Positions 36,109 to 42,690 of a DNA stretch of 42,690 nucleotides are shown one piece after another; the first letter of the stretch is position 1, and each line of letters begins with the position of its first letter. The DNA is taken from positions 1-42,690 of the forward strand of contig QGVD01000026.1 in the NCBI GenBank assembly GCA_003242685.1, written 5' to 3'. The position numbers and the translations under genes were made by a program. The DNA comes from Pseudomonadota bacterium. Lineage in GTDB: Bacteria > Pseudomonadota > Gammaproteobacteria > Steroidobacterales > Steroidobacteraceae. The notes under the pieces were generated by a model that worked only from the letters and a program-made list of their open reading frames with translations, searched no databases and had not been told where the DNA came from.

Positions 36109-36141
36109 AGAGCGAGCCGCGCGGAGCACCAGGGAGGGTCC

Positions 36142-37380
36142 TTGACCGAGTCCGCGTTGCCGGACGTGTGGGACGTCGCGAAGGACGTCCCGCGGCGCGG
36201 GCTCCTGCGCCTGCGTTTCCTGCCTGAGCTCGAAGCGGAATTCCTCGCCGCCTATCGCGCGTCCGCCCGGCGCTGGGTGCGGCTCAGCCTGCTCGTCGCG
36301 CTGTCGACGGTGCTCGGCTTCGCGGTGATCGACCACTGGGTGCTCGGGGGATCGCGCCGCGGCGGATTCGACTTCGTACGCTTCGCGATCCAGCTCTCGC
36401 TCGTGCTCTTCATGCTGGCCCTGACGGCGCGGCGCTTCTATGCGCGCTTCTACCAGCCGGCCATCCAGATCTGCGCGCCGCTCTTCGCGCTGGGCCATGT
36501 GTGGATGGCGATGACGACCACGCCCGAGCAGCTGCCGCTCGTCGCCGCGCGGCTGATACTCGTCGCGTTCTTCTTCTACTTCATGCTGGGGATGACGCTG
36601 CACGCGGCCCTGCGCAGCAACGCGATCCTGGTGGTCGCGTATGCGACCGCGGCGGCGTTCGGCGCGGTGGCGCCGACCGTGGCCACCTATCAGCTCTTCG
36701 TGCTGGGCTGCGCGAATCTGATCGGGGCGGCGGGCTGCTACGCCCTCGAGCATGCGAACCGGGTGGCGTTCCTCGAGCGCCGCCGGCTCGCGGAAGTCGC
36801 GATGCACGACGGCCTCACGGGTCTCCTCAACCGCACCGCGCTCGAGGAGAGGTTCCGTCGCCTGTGGCAGAAGGCCGTGCAAGACCGGCTGCCCGTTTCG
36901 TTCCTGCTCATCGACATCGATCACTTCAAGGCGTTCAACGATCGTTACGGCCATCAGGCCGGTGACCGCTGTCTGCGCGAGATCGCGCATGCAGTACGAG
37001 AAGCCGCTCACCGCGGCCCGCAGGATCTGGTCGCCCGTTACGGCGGCGAGGAACTGATCGTCGTGCTTTTCGGCGCGGATCGCGCGCACGCGGAGAGCGT
37101 CTGCCGCGGCGTGATCGATGCGGTGAGCGCGCTGCGGATCTCGCACGAGGCATCTGACGCGCGTGAGCACGTCAGCGTCAGCATAGGTGCCGCGACTCTG
37201 GAGCCCGATTCACCCCTGTCGTTCGCGCACGAGGCGCAGGATGTCGGCGTGCAGCTCGCCGACCGCGCGCTCTACCTCGCCAAGGCGCGCGGCCGGAACG
37301 GCTGGGTGTACTGGGACGGCACGCACGAGCGCGAGGCAGCGCCGGGCAGAACGGAGGAGCCGTTCAGAGACGCCGTGTGA
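36142..37380 (+). CDS. Membrane GGDEF diguanylate cyclase
   Basis: This 412-residue protein makes the second messenger cyclic di-GMP from GTP. The start is TTG 36142 with a strong AGGGAGG site four bases upstream; no ATG fits. Residues 1-215 have about six hydrophobic helices, a membrane sensor of unknown ligand. The GGDEF domain (about 222-390) has DGLTGLLNRTALEERF, LLIDIDHFKAFNDRYGHQAGD and the active-site loop YGGEEL at 300-305. The inhibitory site is not canonical: the residue three before the expected Asp is Gly (RGPQD rather than RxxD), so product feedback may be weak. There is no EAL domain, so it should be a synthase only. Confidence 0.9.
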   Translation: MTESALPDVWDVAKDVPRRGLLRLRFLPELEAEFLAAYRASARRWVRLSLLVALSTVLGFAVIDHWVLGGSRRGGFDFVRFAIQLSLVLFMLALTARRFYARFYQPAIQICAPLFALGHVWMAMTTTPEQLPLVAARLILVAFFFYFMLGMTLHAALRSNAILVVAYATAAAFGAVAPTVATYQLFVLGCANLIGAAGCYALEHANRVAFLERRRLAEVAMHDGLTGLLNRTALEERFRRLWQKAVQDRLPVSFLLIDIDHFKAFNDRYGHQAGDRCLREIAHAVREAAHRGPQDLVARYGGEELIVVLFGADRAHAESVCRGVIDAVSALRISHEASDAREHVSVSIGAATLEPDSPLSFAHEAQDVGVQLADRALYLAKARGRNGWVYWDGTHEREAAPGRTEEPFRDAV

Positions 37381-37407
37381 GCGGCCCGACGCCGCGGCGG
37401 CGACGTT

Positions 37408-38325
37408 TCAGGGATCGCGGAACAGGGCGACTTCGTTGCGGCCGCGCGAGTCCCGGCAGCCCCGGAACATCCCTTCGGCCGTGAACTCCAGCACGGCGTT
37501 TCCCCGCGCATCGATCGCAATGATGCCTCCCCGCGCTCCGAGCGCACCGATCCGCTCGTGCAGCACCTCGCGCACCGCCTGCTCGAGCGTGAGTCCGCGC
37601 TGCTCGACCGACAGGCAGACGTGATACGCGGCCACGGCGCGGATGAACGCCTCGCCGTGACCGGTCGCGGATACCGCGCACACGCCGTTGCGCGCGTAGG
37701 TGCCGGCGCCGATGATCGGCGAATCGCCGACGCGTCCATGGCGCTTGTTCGTCATGCCGCCGGTGGATGTGGCGGCCGCGAGATTGCCGTCGCGATCGAG
37801 CGCGACTGCGCCGACGGTGCCGCCCGGCACGGGAATCAGCTCGGAGACGCGACTGCCCGCCCGCACGATGGCGAGCTCCCGCGCGCGCTCTTCCGTCCGG
37901 AAGTATTCGTTCGCGACGAGGCTCATGCCGTGTTCGAGAGCGAACTCCTCGGCGCCGCTGCCCACGAGGAGCACGTGGCGCGAGTGCTCCATGACGAGTC
38001 GCGCGAGCTCCACCGGGTTCCTGACGTGCCGCACCGAGGCCACGGCGCCGGCGCGCAGCGAGCGACCGTCCATGATCGAGGCGTCGAGCTCCACGGTGCC
38101 GCCACGCGTGAGCACCGCGCCGCGGCCGGCGTTGAACTGCGGATCGTCCTCGAGTACGCGCACCGCGGCGGTGACCGCATCGAGGCTCGATCCGCCGCGC
38201 TCGAGCACTGCATATCCCGCGTCCAGTGCGCTCTGAAGACCCGCGTGCAGCCGCTGCTGTGCCTCGGGCGAAAGGCGATCGCGCGGCATTGCGCCCGCGC
38301 CGCCGTGGATGGCAATCGCGTACAT
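37408..38325 (-). CDS. Isoaspartyl peptidase/L-asparaginase (cytoplasmic form)
   Basis: This 305-residue enzyme is an Ntn-hydrolase of the plant-type asparaginase family. It self-cleaves before Thr170 in PGGTVGAVALD, which becomes the catalytic nucleophile, and hydrolyses L-asparagine or beta-aspartyl dipeptides. RDGNLAAATSTGGMTNKRHGRVGDSPIIGAGTYA follows, as in all members. There is no signal peptide, so it acts in the cytoplasm. It is one half of a tandem pair with the next gene (25-bp gap). A 165-bp stretch around the nucleophile is identical in the two copies at nucleotide level. Confidence 0.93.
   Translation of the reverse strand: MYAIAIHGGAGAMPRDRLSPEAQQRLHAGLQSALDAGYAVLERGGSSLDAVTAAVRVLEDDPQFNAGRGAVLTRGGTVELDASIMDGRSLRAGAVASVRHVRNPVELARLVMEHSRHVLLVGSGAEEFALEHGMSLVANEYFRTEERARELAIVRAGSRVSELIPVPGGTVGAVALDRDGNLAAATSTGGMTNKRHGRVGDSPIIGAGTYARNGVCAVSATGHGEAFIRAVAAYHVCLSVEQRGLTLEQAVREVLHERIGALGARGGIIAIDARGNAVLEFTAEGMFRGCRDSRGRNEVALFRDP
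37658..37822. repeat. 165-bp identical tract, copy 1 (gene conversion candidate)
   Basis: This segment is identical base for base to 38601-38765, 943 bp away in the same orientation. It covers the catalytic Thr region of the cytoplasmic asparaginase. Identity includes synonymous third positions, while the flanking paralogous sequence is diverged. This points to recent recombination between the two genes. Confidence 0.9.
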
Positions 38326-38350
38326 GGGAGCTCCAGACCTTCCGTTCCCG

Positions 38351-39364
38351 TCAGCGGTCGCGGTAGATCGCGATCTCGCGCCGGCCGGAAGAGTCGCGCG
38401 CCGCCCGGAACATGCCGGGACTGTTGAAGTCCATGACGATGCTTCCCTCGCCGTCGAGCGCGATCACGCCGCCGTCACCGCCGAGGCCCTGCAGCTTCAC
38501 GTGCAGCACCTCGCGCACGGCTTCGTCGAGCGTGAGCCCACGATACGCGACGAGTGAGCAGATGTCATGCGCGACGGCGAGTCGTATGAAGTACTCGCCA
38601 TGACCGGTCGCGGATACCGCGCACACGCCGTTGCGCGCGTAGGTGCCGGCGCCGATGATCGGCGAATCGCCGACGCGTCCATGGCGCTTGTTCGTCATGC
38701 CGCCGGTGGATGTGGCGGCCGCGAGATTGCCGTCGCGATCGAGCGCGACTGCGCCGACGGTGCCGGTGGCGGAGGTTTTCGCGCCGCCCGCGCGTTCCGA
38801 CTGCTTCGCTCGCTCGAGCTGCCGTTCCCGTTCGGGTGTGCGGAAGTACTCGTTCGGAACGAGAGTGAGTCCCTGCGCGAGAGCGAACTCCTCGGCGCCG
38901 CTGCCGATGAGGAACACGTGCGGCGACTTATCCATCACGAGTCGGGCGAGCTCGATGGGATTCTTCACGTGCCGCACACCGGCCACCGCTCCGGCACGAA
39001 GCGAATGGCCGTCCATGATCGAGGCGTCGAGCTCCGCCGCGCCGTCGTGCGTGAGCACCGCACCGCGGCCGGCATTGAACTGCGGATCGTCCTCGAGCAC
39101 GCGCACCGCGGCGGTGACCGCATCGAGGCTCGATCCGCCGTGCTCGAGCACCGCATATCCTGCGTCCACTGCCGCCTGCAGCGCGGCGCGGATCGAAGCC
39201 TCGCGCTCGGGTGTCAGCTCCGCGGGTGCGATGACTCCCGCACCGCCGTGCACGGCGATGGCAATGCGGCGCTCGTCGGAGGCGTGCGCAGACGCTCCGG
39301 CCGAGGCCAATGCAAGACACGCAAGCAGCGCCCTCAGGGCGCGGAAGGTGAGCCCGCACGACAT
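38351..39364 (-). CDS. Isoaspartyl peptidase/L-asparaginase (exported form)
   Basis: This 337-residue paralogue of the downstream gene carries a signal peptide (LTFRALRALLACLALASAGASAHAS, cleavage near residue 27), so it should act in the periplasm. The self-cleavage Thr202 is in SATGTVGAVALD. Apart from the leader the two proteins align almost without gaps, but the segment before the nucleophile differs (SERAGGAKTSAT here). ATG 39364 follows GGAG by eight bases. With the S46 peptidase and the metalloprotease it suggests peptide and asparagine scavenging outside the cytoplasm. Confidence 0.92.
   Translation of the reverse strand: MSCGLTFRALRALLACLALASAGASAHASDERRIAIAVHGGAGVIAPAELTPEREASIRAALQAAVDAGYAVLEHGGSSLDAVTAAVRVLEDDPQFNAGRGAVLTHDGAAELDASIMDGHSLRAGAVAGVRHVKNPIELARLVMDKSPHVFLIGSGAEEFALAQGLTLVPNEYFRTPERERQLERAKQSERAGGAKTSATGTVGAVALDRDGNLAAATSTGGMTNKRHGRVGDSPIIGAGTYARNGVCAVSATGHGEYFIRLAVAHDICSLVAYRGLTLDEAVREVLHVKLQGLGGDGGVIALDGEGSIVMDFNSPGMFRAARDSSGRREIAIYRDR
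38601..38765. repeat. 165-bp identical tract, copy 2 (gene conversion candidate)
   Basis: This is the second copy of the tract at 37658-37822, lying in the exported asparaginase gene. A less perfect second conserved patch lies at 38111-38225 versus 39054-39168, with the same 943-bp offset and several scattered transitions. Confidence 0.9.
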
Positions 39365-39404
39365 CGTGATTTCTCCGCCCGGGCGGCTCCGCGCCGCCGT
39401 CGTC

Positions 39405-41153
39405 TCAGGAAGCCCAGGGATGCTCCGGCGTCCGTTGCGCCTTCCTGGTCGCCGCTGCGTCACGCGACTCGACGCGCACGGTGATCGGCCGGGTCCGGCG
39501 CCGCAGCCCCACCGTGAACAGTAGCAGGCAGGCGAGCGCCATGAGGAGCACGGCGGAGATCCGGCCGCCGCCTCCGCTCGATGCAGTCGGTCCGGGCTGG
39601 CCGGAGCTCTGTGCGGGGGCGACCGGATTCGCGGCGGGATCGACGACCGTGACGGACACCTGTGCGGAGTTGTTGTTCGCGACGCTGTCGTTCGCCGAGC
39701 TCACCGCGATGAGGAGCGAGCTGGTCCCCGGTTCGCGGCCGTTGAGCCGCAGAGAGACGGTGCGCGCGTCACCCGCGCCGAGCTCGCCGAGCGTGCAGTC
39801 GACGGCGCCCGCGCCGATCGCACAGACGCTGCCGGACGCGCTCGCCTCCTCGACGTGCAGGCCCGCGGGAACCTCGACCTGCGCCACCACCGAGGTCGAT
39901 GCGTGGTCACCGGTCGCGTACACCGTGAACGTGAGTCCGAACGTCTCGTTCACGTTCGCCTGGACCGCGGAAACGGACGGCTGCACGCGCACGTCCGGCG
40001 GAATGACGTGCGCGAGGCACTGTGCGCCCGCGATGACGGGGCGCATCTGGGCGATGCTGCAGTCGGAGAACACGTCGCTGCCGTTGAGGCGCGGCGCCAT
40101 CAGGTATGTGCGCGGTGTGCTCTCGCACGCGCCGGGCTCGCCGTCGTGCGGCGCATTGAAGTTGTGCCCGATCTCGTGCGCGGCGATGAGCGCCGCCGAG
40201 GTCGTCGAGCGCGTGCCTTCGGACAGGCTCGCCGCGACGTCGCTCTTGCATACGGAACCGAGGTAGGCGATGCCGACCGTCTCGCCGTCCATGTTGCGGC
40301 CGGTCATGAGGTGCGTGAGACCGAGCGCGAGATGCTCCGGAGAGTTGCGGCGGAACTTTCGAACCTCTTCAAGCAGCTCCTTGGGATCCGACTTCGTGAA
40401 CGGATCGTGAGTGCCGCGGAACACCGTGGGCGCGGCGAGCACGATCTCGACGCCGAGCTGCTCGGAGAAGATGCCGTCCACGATGTTCATGCGCGCGATG
40501 ATCGCCTGCTCCGCGGAACCCATGCCCCGGTCGAAGACGGCCGCGAACTCCGTGTCGGCGACGACTCCCACCGTGAGCCTGCGCGTCGGCGCGGCCTGCG
40601 CGGCGGCGATCTGCAGCTCGCCGGTGAGCGCTTCGTACGCCGCCTGTGCCGAGATCTCTTCTTCGGGAGCATCGACGTGAGCCACGGCGCAGGAGCCGAC
40701 GTCGAGCGGCAGAATCGCGTCTGAAAGTCTGAAGACGACCGGTGCCGACGAATCGGCGTCGATGGGCTGCACCGCGGACGAGGCGATGTCGGAAGCCGCC
40801 TCGATCGCATAGACGTCGCTGCCGTCGGACACCATGCCGCGCCAGCGTCCGGCCGCATCGCGCGTGAGACGGACCCAGGAGCCGGGCATCCCTTCGACGG
40901 TGCCGCGCAGCGGCTCGACGCCGTTGCGCGCGTTCGGCCAGGCGCGCCGCACCCGCTCGTTTGATTCGAGCAGGAGATCGAAACGCCGGCCGTAGGCCTC
41001 GAACGAGACGCGTTCCTTCCGCGCACCGGTCCTCTCCCGGGACAGCGCGATCGATTCGTGGTGCAGAACCGTGAGGTGCCGCGATGCCGAATGAGCGTCG
41101 GCGGCGGCGATCAGCCCCGCAAGCACCAGCGCGGCATGAAAACGGATCGGCAT
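39405..41153 (-). CDS. Exported reprolysin-like metalloprotease with GlyGly-CTERM-type tail
   Basis: Within the long frame, ATG 41153 is preceded by GAGGGG six bases upstream and opens a signal peptide (FHAALVLAGLIAAADAHSAS), so this is probably the real start of a 582-residue protein. A propeptide-like region, about 25-200, precedes the metzincin domain with zinc motif HEIGHNFNAPHD: His326, Glu327, His330, His336 (the usual Gly is Asn333). TYLMAPRLNG may hold the Met-turn. A DUF11/CARDB-like beta domain spans about 395-530. The C-terminus reads SSGGGGRIS, a hydrophobic helix and RRRTR, the layout of GlyGly-CTERM sorting signals processed by rhombosortase. It is likely secreted or surface-bound. 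Confidence 0.85.
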   Translation of the reverse strand: MPIRFHAALVLAGLIAAADAHSASRHLTVLHHESIALSRERTGARKERVSFEAYGRRFDLLLESNERVRRAWPNARNGVEPLRGTVEGMPGSWVRLTRDAAGRWRGMVSDGSDVYAIEAASDIASSAVQPIDADSSAPVVFRLSDAILPLDVGSCAVAHVDAPEEEISAQAAYEALTGELQIAAAQAAPTRRLTVGVVADTEFAAVFDRGMGSAEQAIIARMNIVDGIFSEQLGVEIVLAAPTVFRGTHDPFTKSDPKELLEEVRKFRRNSPEHLALGLTHLMTGRNMDGETVGIAYLGSVCKSDVAASLSEGTRSTTSAALIAAHEIGHNFNAPHDGEPGACESTPRTYLMAPRLNGSDVFSDCSIAQMRPVIAGAQCLAHVIPPDVRVQPSVSAVQANVNETFGLTFTVYATGDHASTSVVAQVEVPAGLHVEEASASGSVCAIGAGAVDCTLGELGAGDARTVSLRLNGREPGTSSLLIAVSSANDSVANNNSAQVSVTVVDPAANPVAPAQSSGQPGPTASSGGGGRISAVLLMALACLLLFTVGLRRRTRPITVRVESRDAAATRKAQRTPEHPWAS

Positions 41154-42572
41154 TGATATCCCCTCGCGGATCGCGCGCACGGTGATTGTTGAACGTTCGT
41201 TTCGTGCGCCTGGCTGTCTGTGTAACCGATGCGCGAGCGTGGGGCGCGTGCGCGAGGTCACATTCCTCGACGCACGGTGGGCCGGTTTGACGGAATATGG
41301 CGTTGGCACGGTCGTGTCCGCAAGCTCTGTCGCATTCGCGACTGCAAGCATCGGACCAGAGCGGCACGCACTGCGGGCTCGCGCGAGCCGCGAGGGATCC
41401 GGGCGGACGCGTGCGGCGACGAGCCTGCGCGCGGCCATCTGATCCTTCGGGTTGTTCACCGTATCGACCGCGACGAGCTCGCCCGCGCGCAGATAGCACA
41501 CGCTGAAGCTGCGCGAGGACGGATCTCCACGCAGCACCGTCGCATCGTGATCGCGACAGAGGCCGACGATCACCAGCTTGAGCGAGTACTGATCGGACCA
41601 GAACCACGGCACCTTGTCGTGTGGAGTCGTGATGCCGAGCATGTTGAGCGCGGCGGTCGTGCCCTGCTCGAACGCGTTGTCCACCGACTCGAGCCGTACC
41701 CGGCCGCCGTAGCGCGGACTCGGCTGGTTCGTACAGTCACCCGCGGCGAAGATCGCGGGATCGGTGGTCCTGCAGTGCTCGTCGACCACGATTCCGTCTT
41801 CGCAGCGGAGCCCTGCATCCGCCGCCAGCTCGTCCGCCGGCACGACACCGACGCCGACGAGCACGAGATCGGCCGGATGCTCGCTGCCATCCGCGCAGAC
41901 GACCGCGCGCACCCGCCGCGACACGGGGTCGGCCGCGATGGCGCTCACGCGCGTCCCGCAGAAGATGCGTACGCCGTGGCGCTCGTGCTCGGCGGCGAAG
42001 AAGGCGGAGACCTCGTCACACGTGACGCGGCTCATCACCCGCGGTGCCGTCTCGAGGACCGTCACCTCGAGCCCGAGACCGCGGCACGTCGCCGCGACTT
42101 CGAGGCCGATGTAACCGCCACCGACGATGACGATCCGCCGTGCGGTGCCGAGCCCGGCACGCAGCCCGTCGGCATCGGCGAGCTTGCGCAGGACGTGCAC
42201 ACCGGAAAGCTCCGCGCCCGGCACGGCGAGTGGCCGCGGGCGGGCACCCGTCGCGAGGAGCAGCGCGTCGTAGGCGAGCGATGTTCCATCATCGAGGCGG
42301 ATGCGCTGCGCTTGCCGCTCGATCGCTTCGGCGCGGCGGCCGAAGTGCGTCTCGACGCGCTGCTCGGTGTAGAAGGCGGAGGGCCGGATGAGGAGTCGCG
42401 CGGCGTCGAGCTCGCCGGCGAGGTACTTCTTGGAGAGTGGAGGCCGCTGATAGGGCGGGTAAGGTTCTTCGCCCACCAGCGCGATCGAGCCGCCGAAGCC
42501 GCGCCGGCGCAGCGTGTCGACCGCCTGCGCGGCCGCCTGTCCGGCTCCGACGATGACGACGCGCTCGATCAT
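39405..42572 (-). CDS. Continuous frame: NAD(P)/FAD-dependent reductase joined to metalloprotease
   Basis: From ATG 42572 the frame is open to the stop at 39405 (1055 residues). Residues 1 to about 400 are a ferredoxin/rhodocoxin-reductase type flavoprotein: FAD motif VVIVGAGQAAAQAVDTLRRRGF at 5-26, KKYLAGE, NAD motif IVIVGGGYIGLEVAATCRGLGLEVTVLE, FAAGDCTNQP and VPWFWSDQYSLKLVIVGL. It normally ends near 405-410 with an ARLADPAV-like tail. Here, after PSRLA (codon ending at 41382), the frame reads on through about 75 low-quality residues into the protease signal peptide. No stop separates the two parts. Deleting one base near 41381 would restore E-P-A-V, so a frameshift that removed the natural stop, or a sequencing error, is likely. 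No ferredoxin or P450 partner gene is in the window. Confidence 0.75.
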   Translation of the reverse strand: MIERVVIVGAGQAAAQAVDTLRRRGFGGSIALVGEEPYPPYQRPPLSKKYLAGELDAARLLIRPSAFYTEQRVETHFGRRAEAIERQAQRIRLDDGTSLAYDALLLATGARPRPLAVPGAELSGVHVLRKLADADGLRAGLGTARRIVIVGGGYIGLEVAATCRGLGLEVTVLETAPRVMSRVTCDEVSAFFAAEHERHGVRIFCGTRVSAIAADPVSRRVRAVVCADGSEHPADLVLVGVGVVPADELAADAGLRCEDGIVVDEHCRTTDPAIFAAGDCTNQPSPRYGGRVRLESVDNAFEQGTTAALNMLGITTPHDKVPWFWSDQYSLKLVIVGLCRDHDATVLRGDPSSRSFSVCYLRAGELVAVDTVNNPKDQMAARRLVAARVRPDPSRLARARSACRSGPMLAVANATELADTTVPTPYSVKPAHRASRNVTSRTRPTLAHRLHRQPGARNERSTITVRAIREGISMPIRFHAALVLAGLIAAADAHSASRHLTVLHHESIALSRERTGARKERVSFEAYGRRFDLLLESNERVRRAWPNARNGVEPLRGTVEGMPGSWVRLTRDAAGRWRGMVSDGSDVYAIEAASDIASSAVQPIDADSSAPVVFRLSDAILPLDVGSCAVAHVDAPEEEISAQAAYEALTGELQIAAAQAAPTRRLTVGVVADTEFAAVFDRGMGSAEQAIIARMNIVDGIFSEQLGVEIVLAAPTVFRGTHDPFTKSDPKELLEEVRKFRRNSPEHLALGLTHLMTGRNMDGETVGIAYLGSVCKSDVAASLSEGTRSTTSAALIAAHEIGHNFNAPHDGEPGACESTPRTYLMAPRLNGSDVFSDCSIAQMRPVIAGAQCLAHVIPPDVRVQPSVSAVQANVNETFGLTFTVYATGDHASTSVVAQVEVPAGLHVEEASASGSVCAIGAGAVDCTLGELGAGDARTVSLRLNGREPGTSSLLIAVSSANDSVANNNSAQVSVTVVDPAANPVAPAQSSGQPGPTASSGGGGRISAVLLMALACLLLFTVGLRRRTRPITVRVESRDAAATRKAQRTPEHPWAS

Positions 42573-42690
42573 CCGCGGCGAGAATAGCACCTGCGCGTCT
42601 GCACCAAGTGGGAGCGCAGCCTCTCGAACGCTGCTCTACAATGGTGCGCAGAACGGCAGCGGTGCAGTACAACGGCTGAAAAATCAGGCA

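Noticed and set aside
35930..36145. 71-codon plus-strand frame overlapping the small ORF at 35914
   Set aside because: Overlapping frame with Arg/Pro-rich composition and no ribosome site; the 35914 frame has a better start context.

Overview
The window reads as chromosomal DNA from a high-GC Gammaproteobacterium. I infer the class from a gammaproteobacterial type glutamate-cysteine ligase, the PA2779/PA2778 gene pair, a SirB family protein, a cytochrome b561-YceI operon, a large TonB-dependent receptor and a GlyGly-CTERM type sorting tail on an exported protease. The genus cannot be fixed from this sequence; a Steroidobacter/Nevskia/Xanthomonad-like lineage is a guess. Genes are packed tightly on both strands. 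I found no rRNA, tRNA, CRISPR array, transposase or integrase.

Layout. 1-4.3 kb: a TPR-CHAT protease that looks like a lipoprotein, followed by a small exported protein of unknown function (minus strand). 4.5-6.8 kb: acetyl-CoA synthetase with a long, purely basic histone-H1-like tail, ending in a strong terminator shared with the convergent gene. 6.9-9.8 kb: a TonB-dependent receptor cut by one in-frame amber codon. 10.1-17.9 kb (mostly plus): lipid kinase, hybrid histidine kinase, the PA2779/PA2778 pair, a VOC protein, a double DUF3011 protein (minus), then a proline-type sodium symporter overlapping an acetyltransferase. 17.9-22.4 kb: yceI and cytochrome b561, a divergent YceI-like lipoprotein, an S46 peptidase and a SirB protein. 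22.5-26.6 kb: a two-domain VOC protein, ferrochelatase, a DUF985 cupin, a small membrane protein and a Bcr/CflA-type exporter.

26.7-29.7 kb is a homogentisate (tyrosine/phenylalanine) catabolic operon, hmgA then a fumarylacetoacetate hydrolase, with a dienelactone hydrolase downstream. A perfect palindrome sits just upstream of hmgA and is probably the operator. 29.8-35.8 kb carries a small membrane protein, a FadI-like thiolase, DUF2845 and SRPBCC proteins, methylthioadenosine phosphorylase, a DUF962 membrane protein and gshA. 35.9-37.4 kb has a short conserved-looking ORF and a membrane GGDEF protein. 37.4-39.4 kb has tandem isoaspartyl peptidases that share a 165-bp identical tract. 39.4-42.6 kb is one continuous reading frame joining a ferredoxin-reductase-like flavoprotein to an exported reprolysin-like metalloprotease; the protease has its own ribosome site and signal peptide.

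Most genes are housekeeping or catabolic. The points that stand out are the basic tail on acetyl-CoA synthetase, the CHAT lipoprotein with its exported neighbour, the stop-less reductase/protease frame, the amber-split receptor, the gene-conversion tract in the asparaginases, the hmgA operator and a pair of divergent start codons only 18 bp apart.
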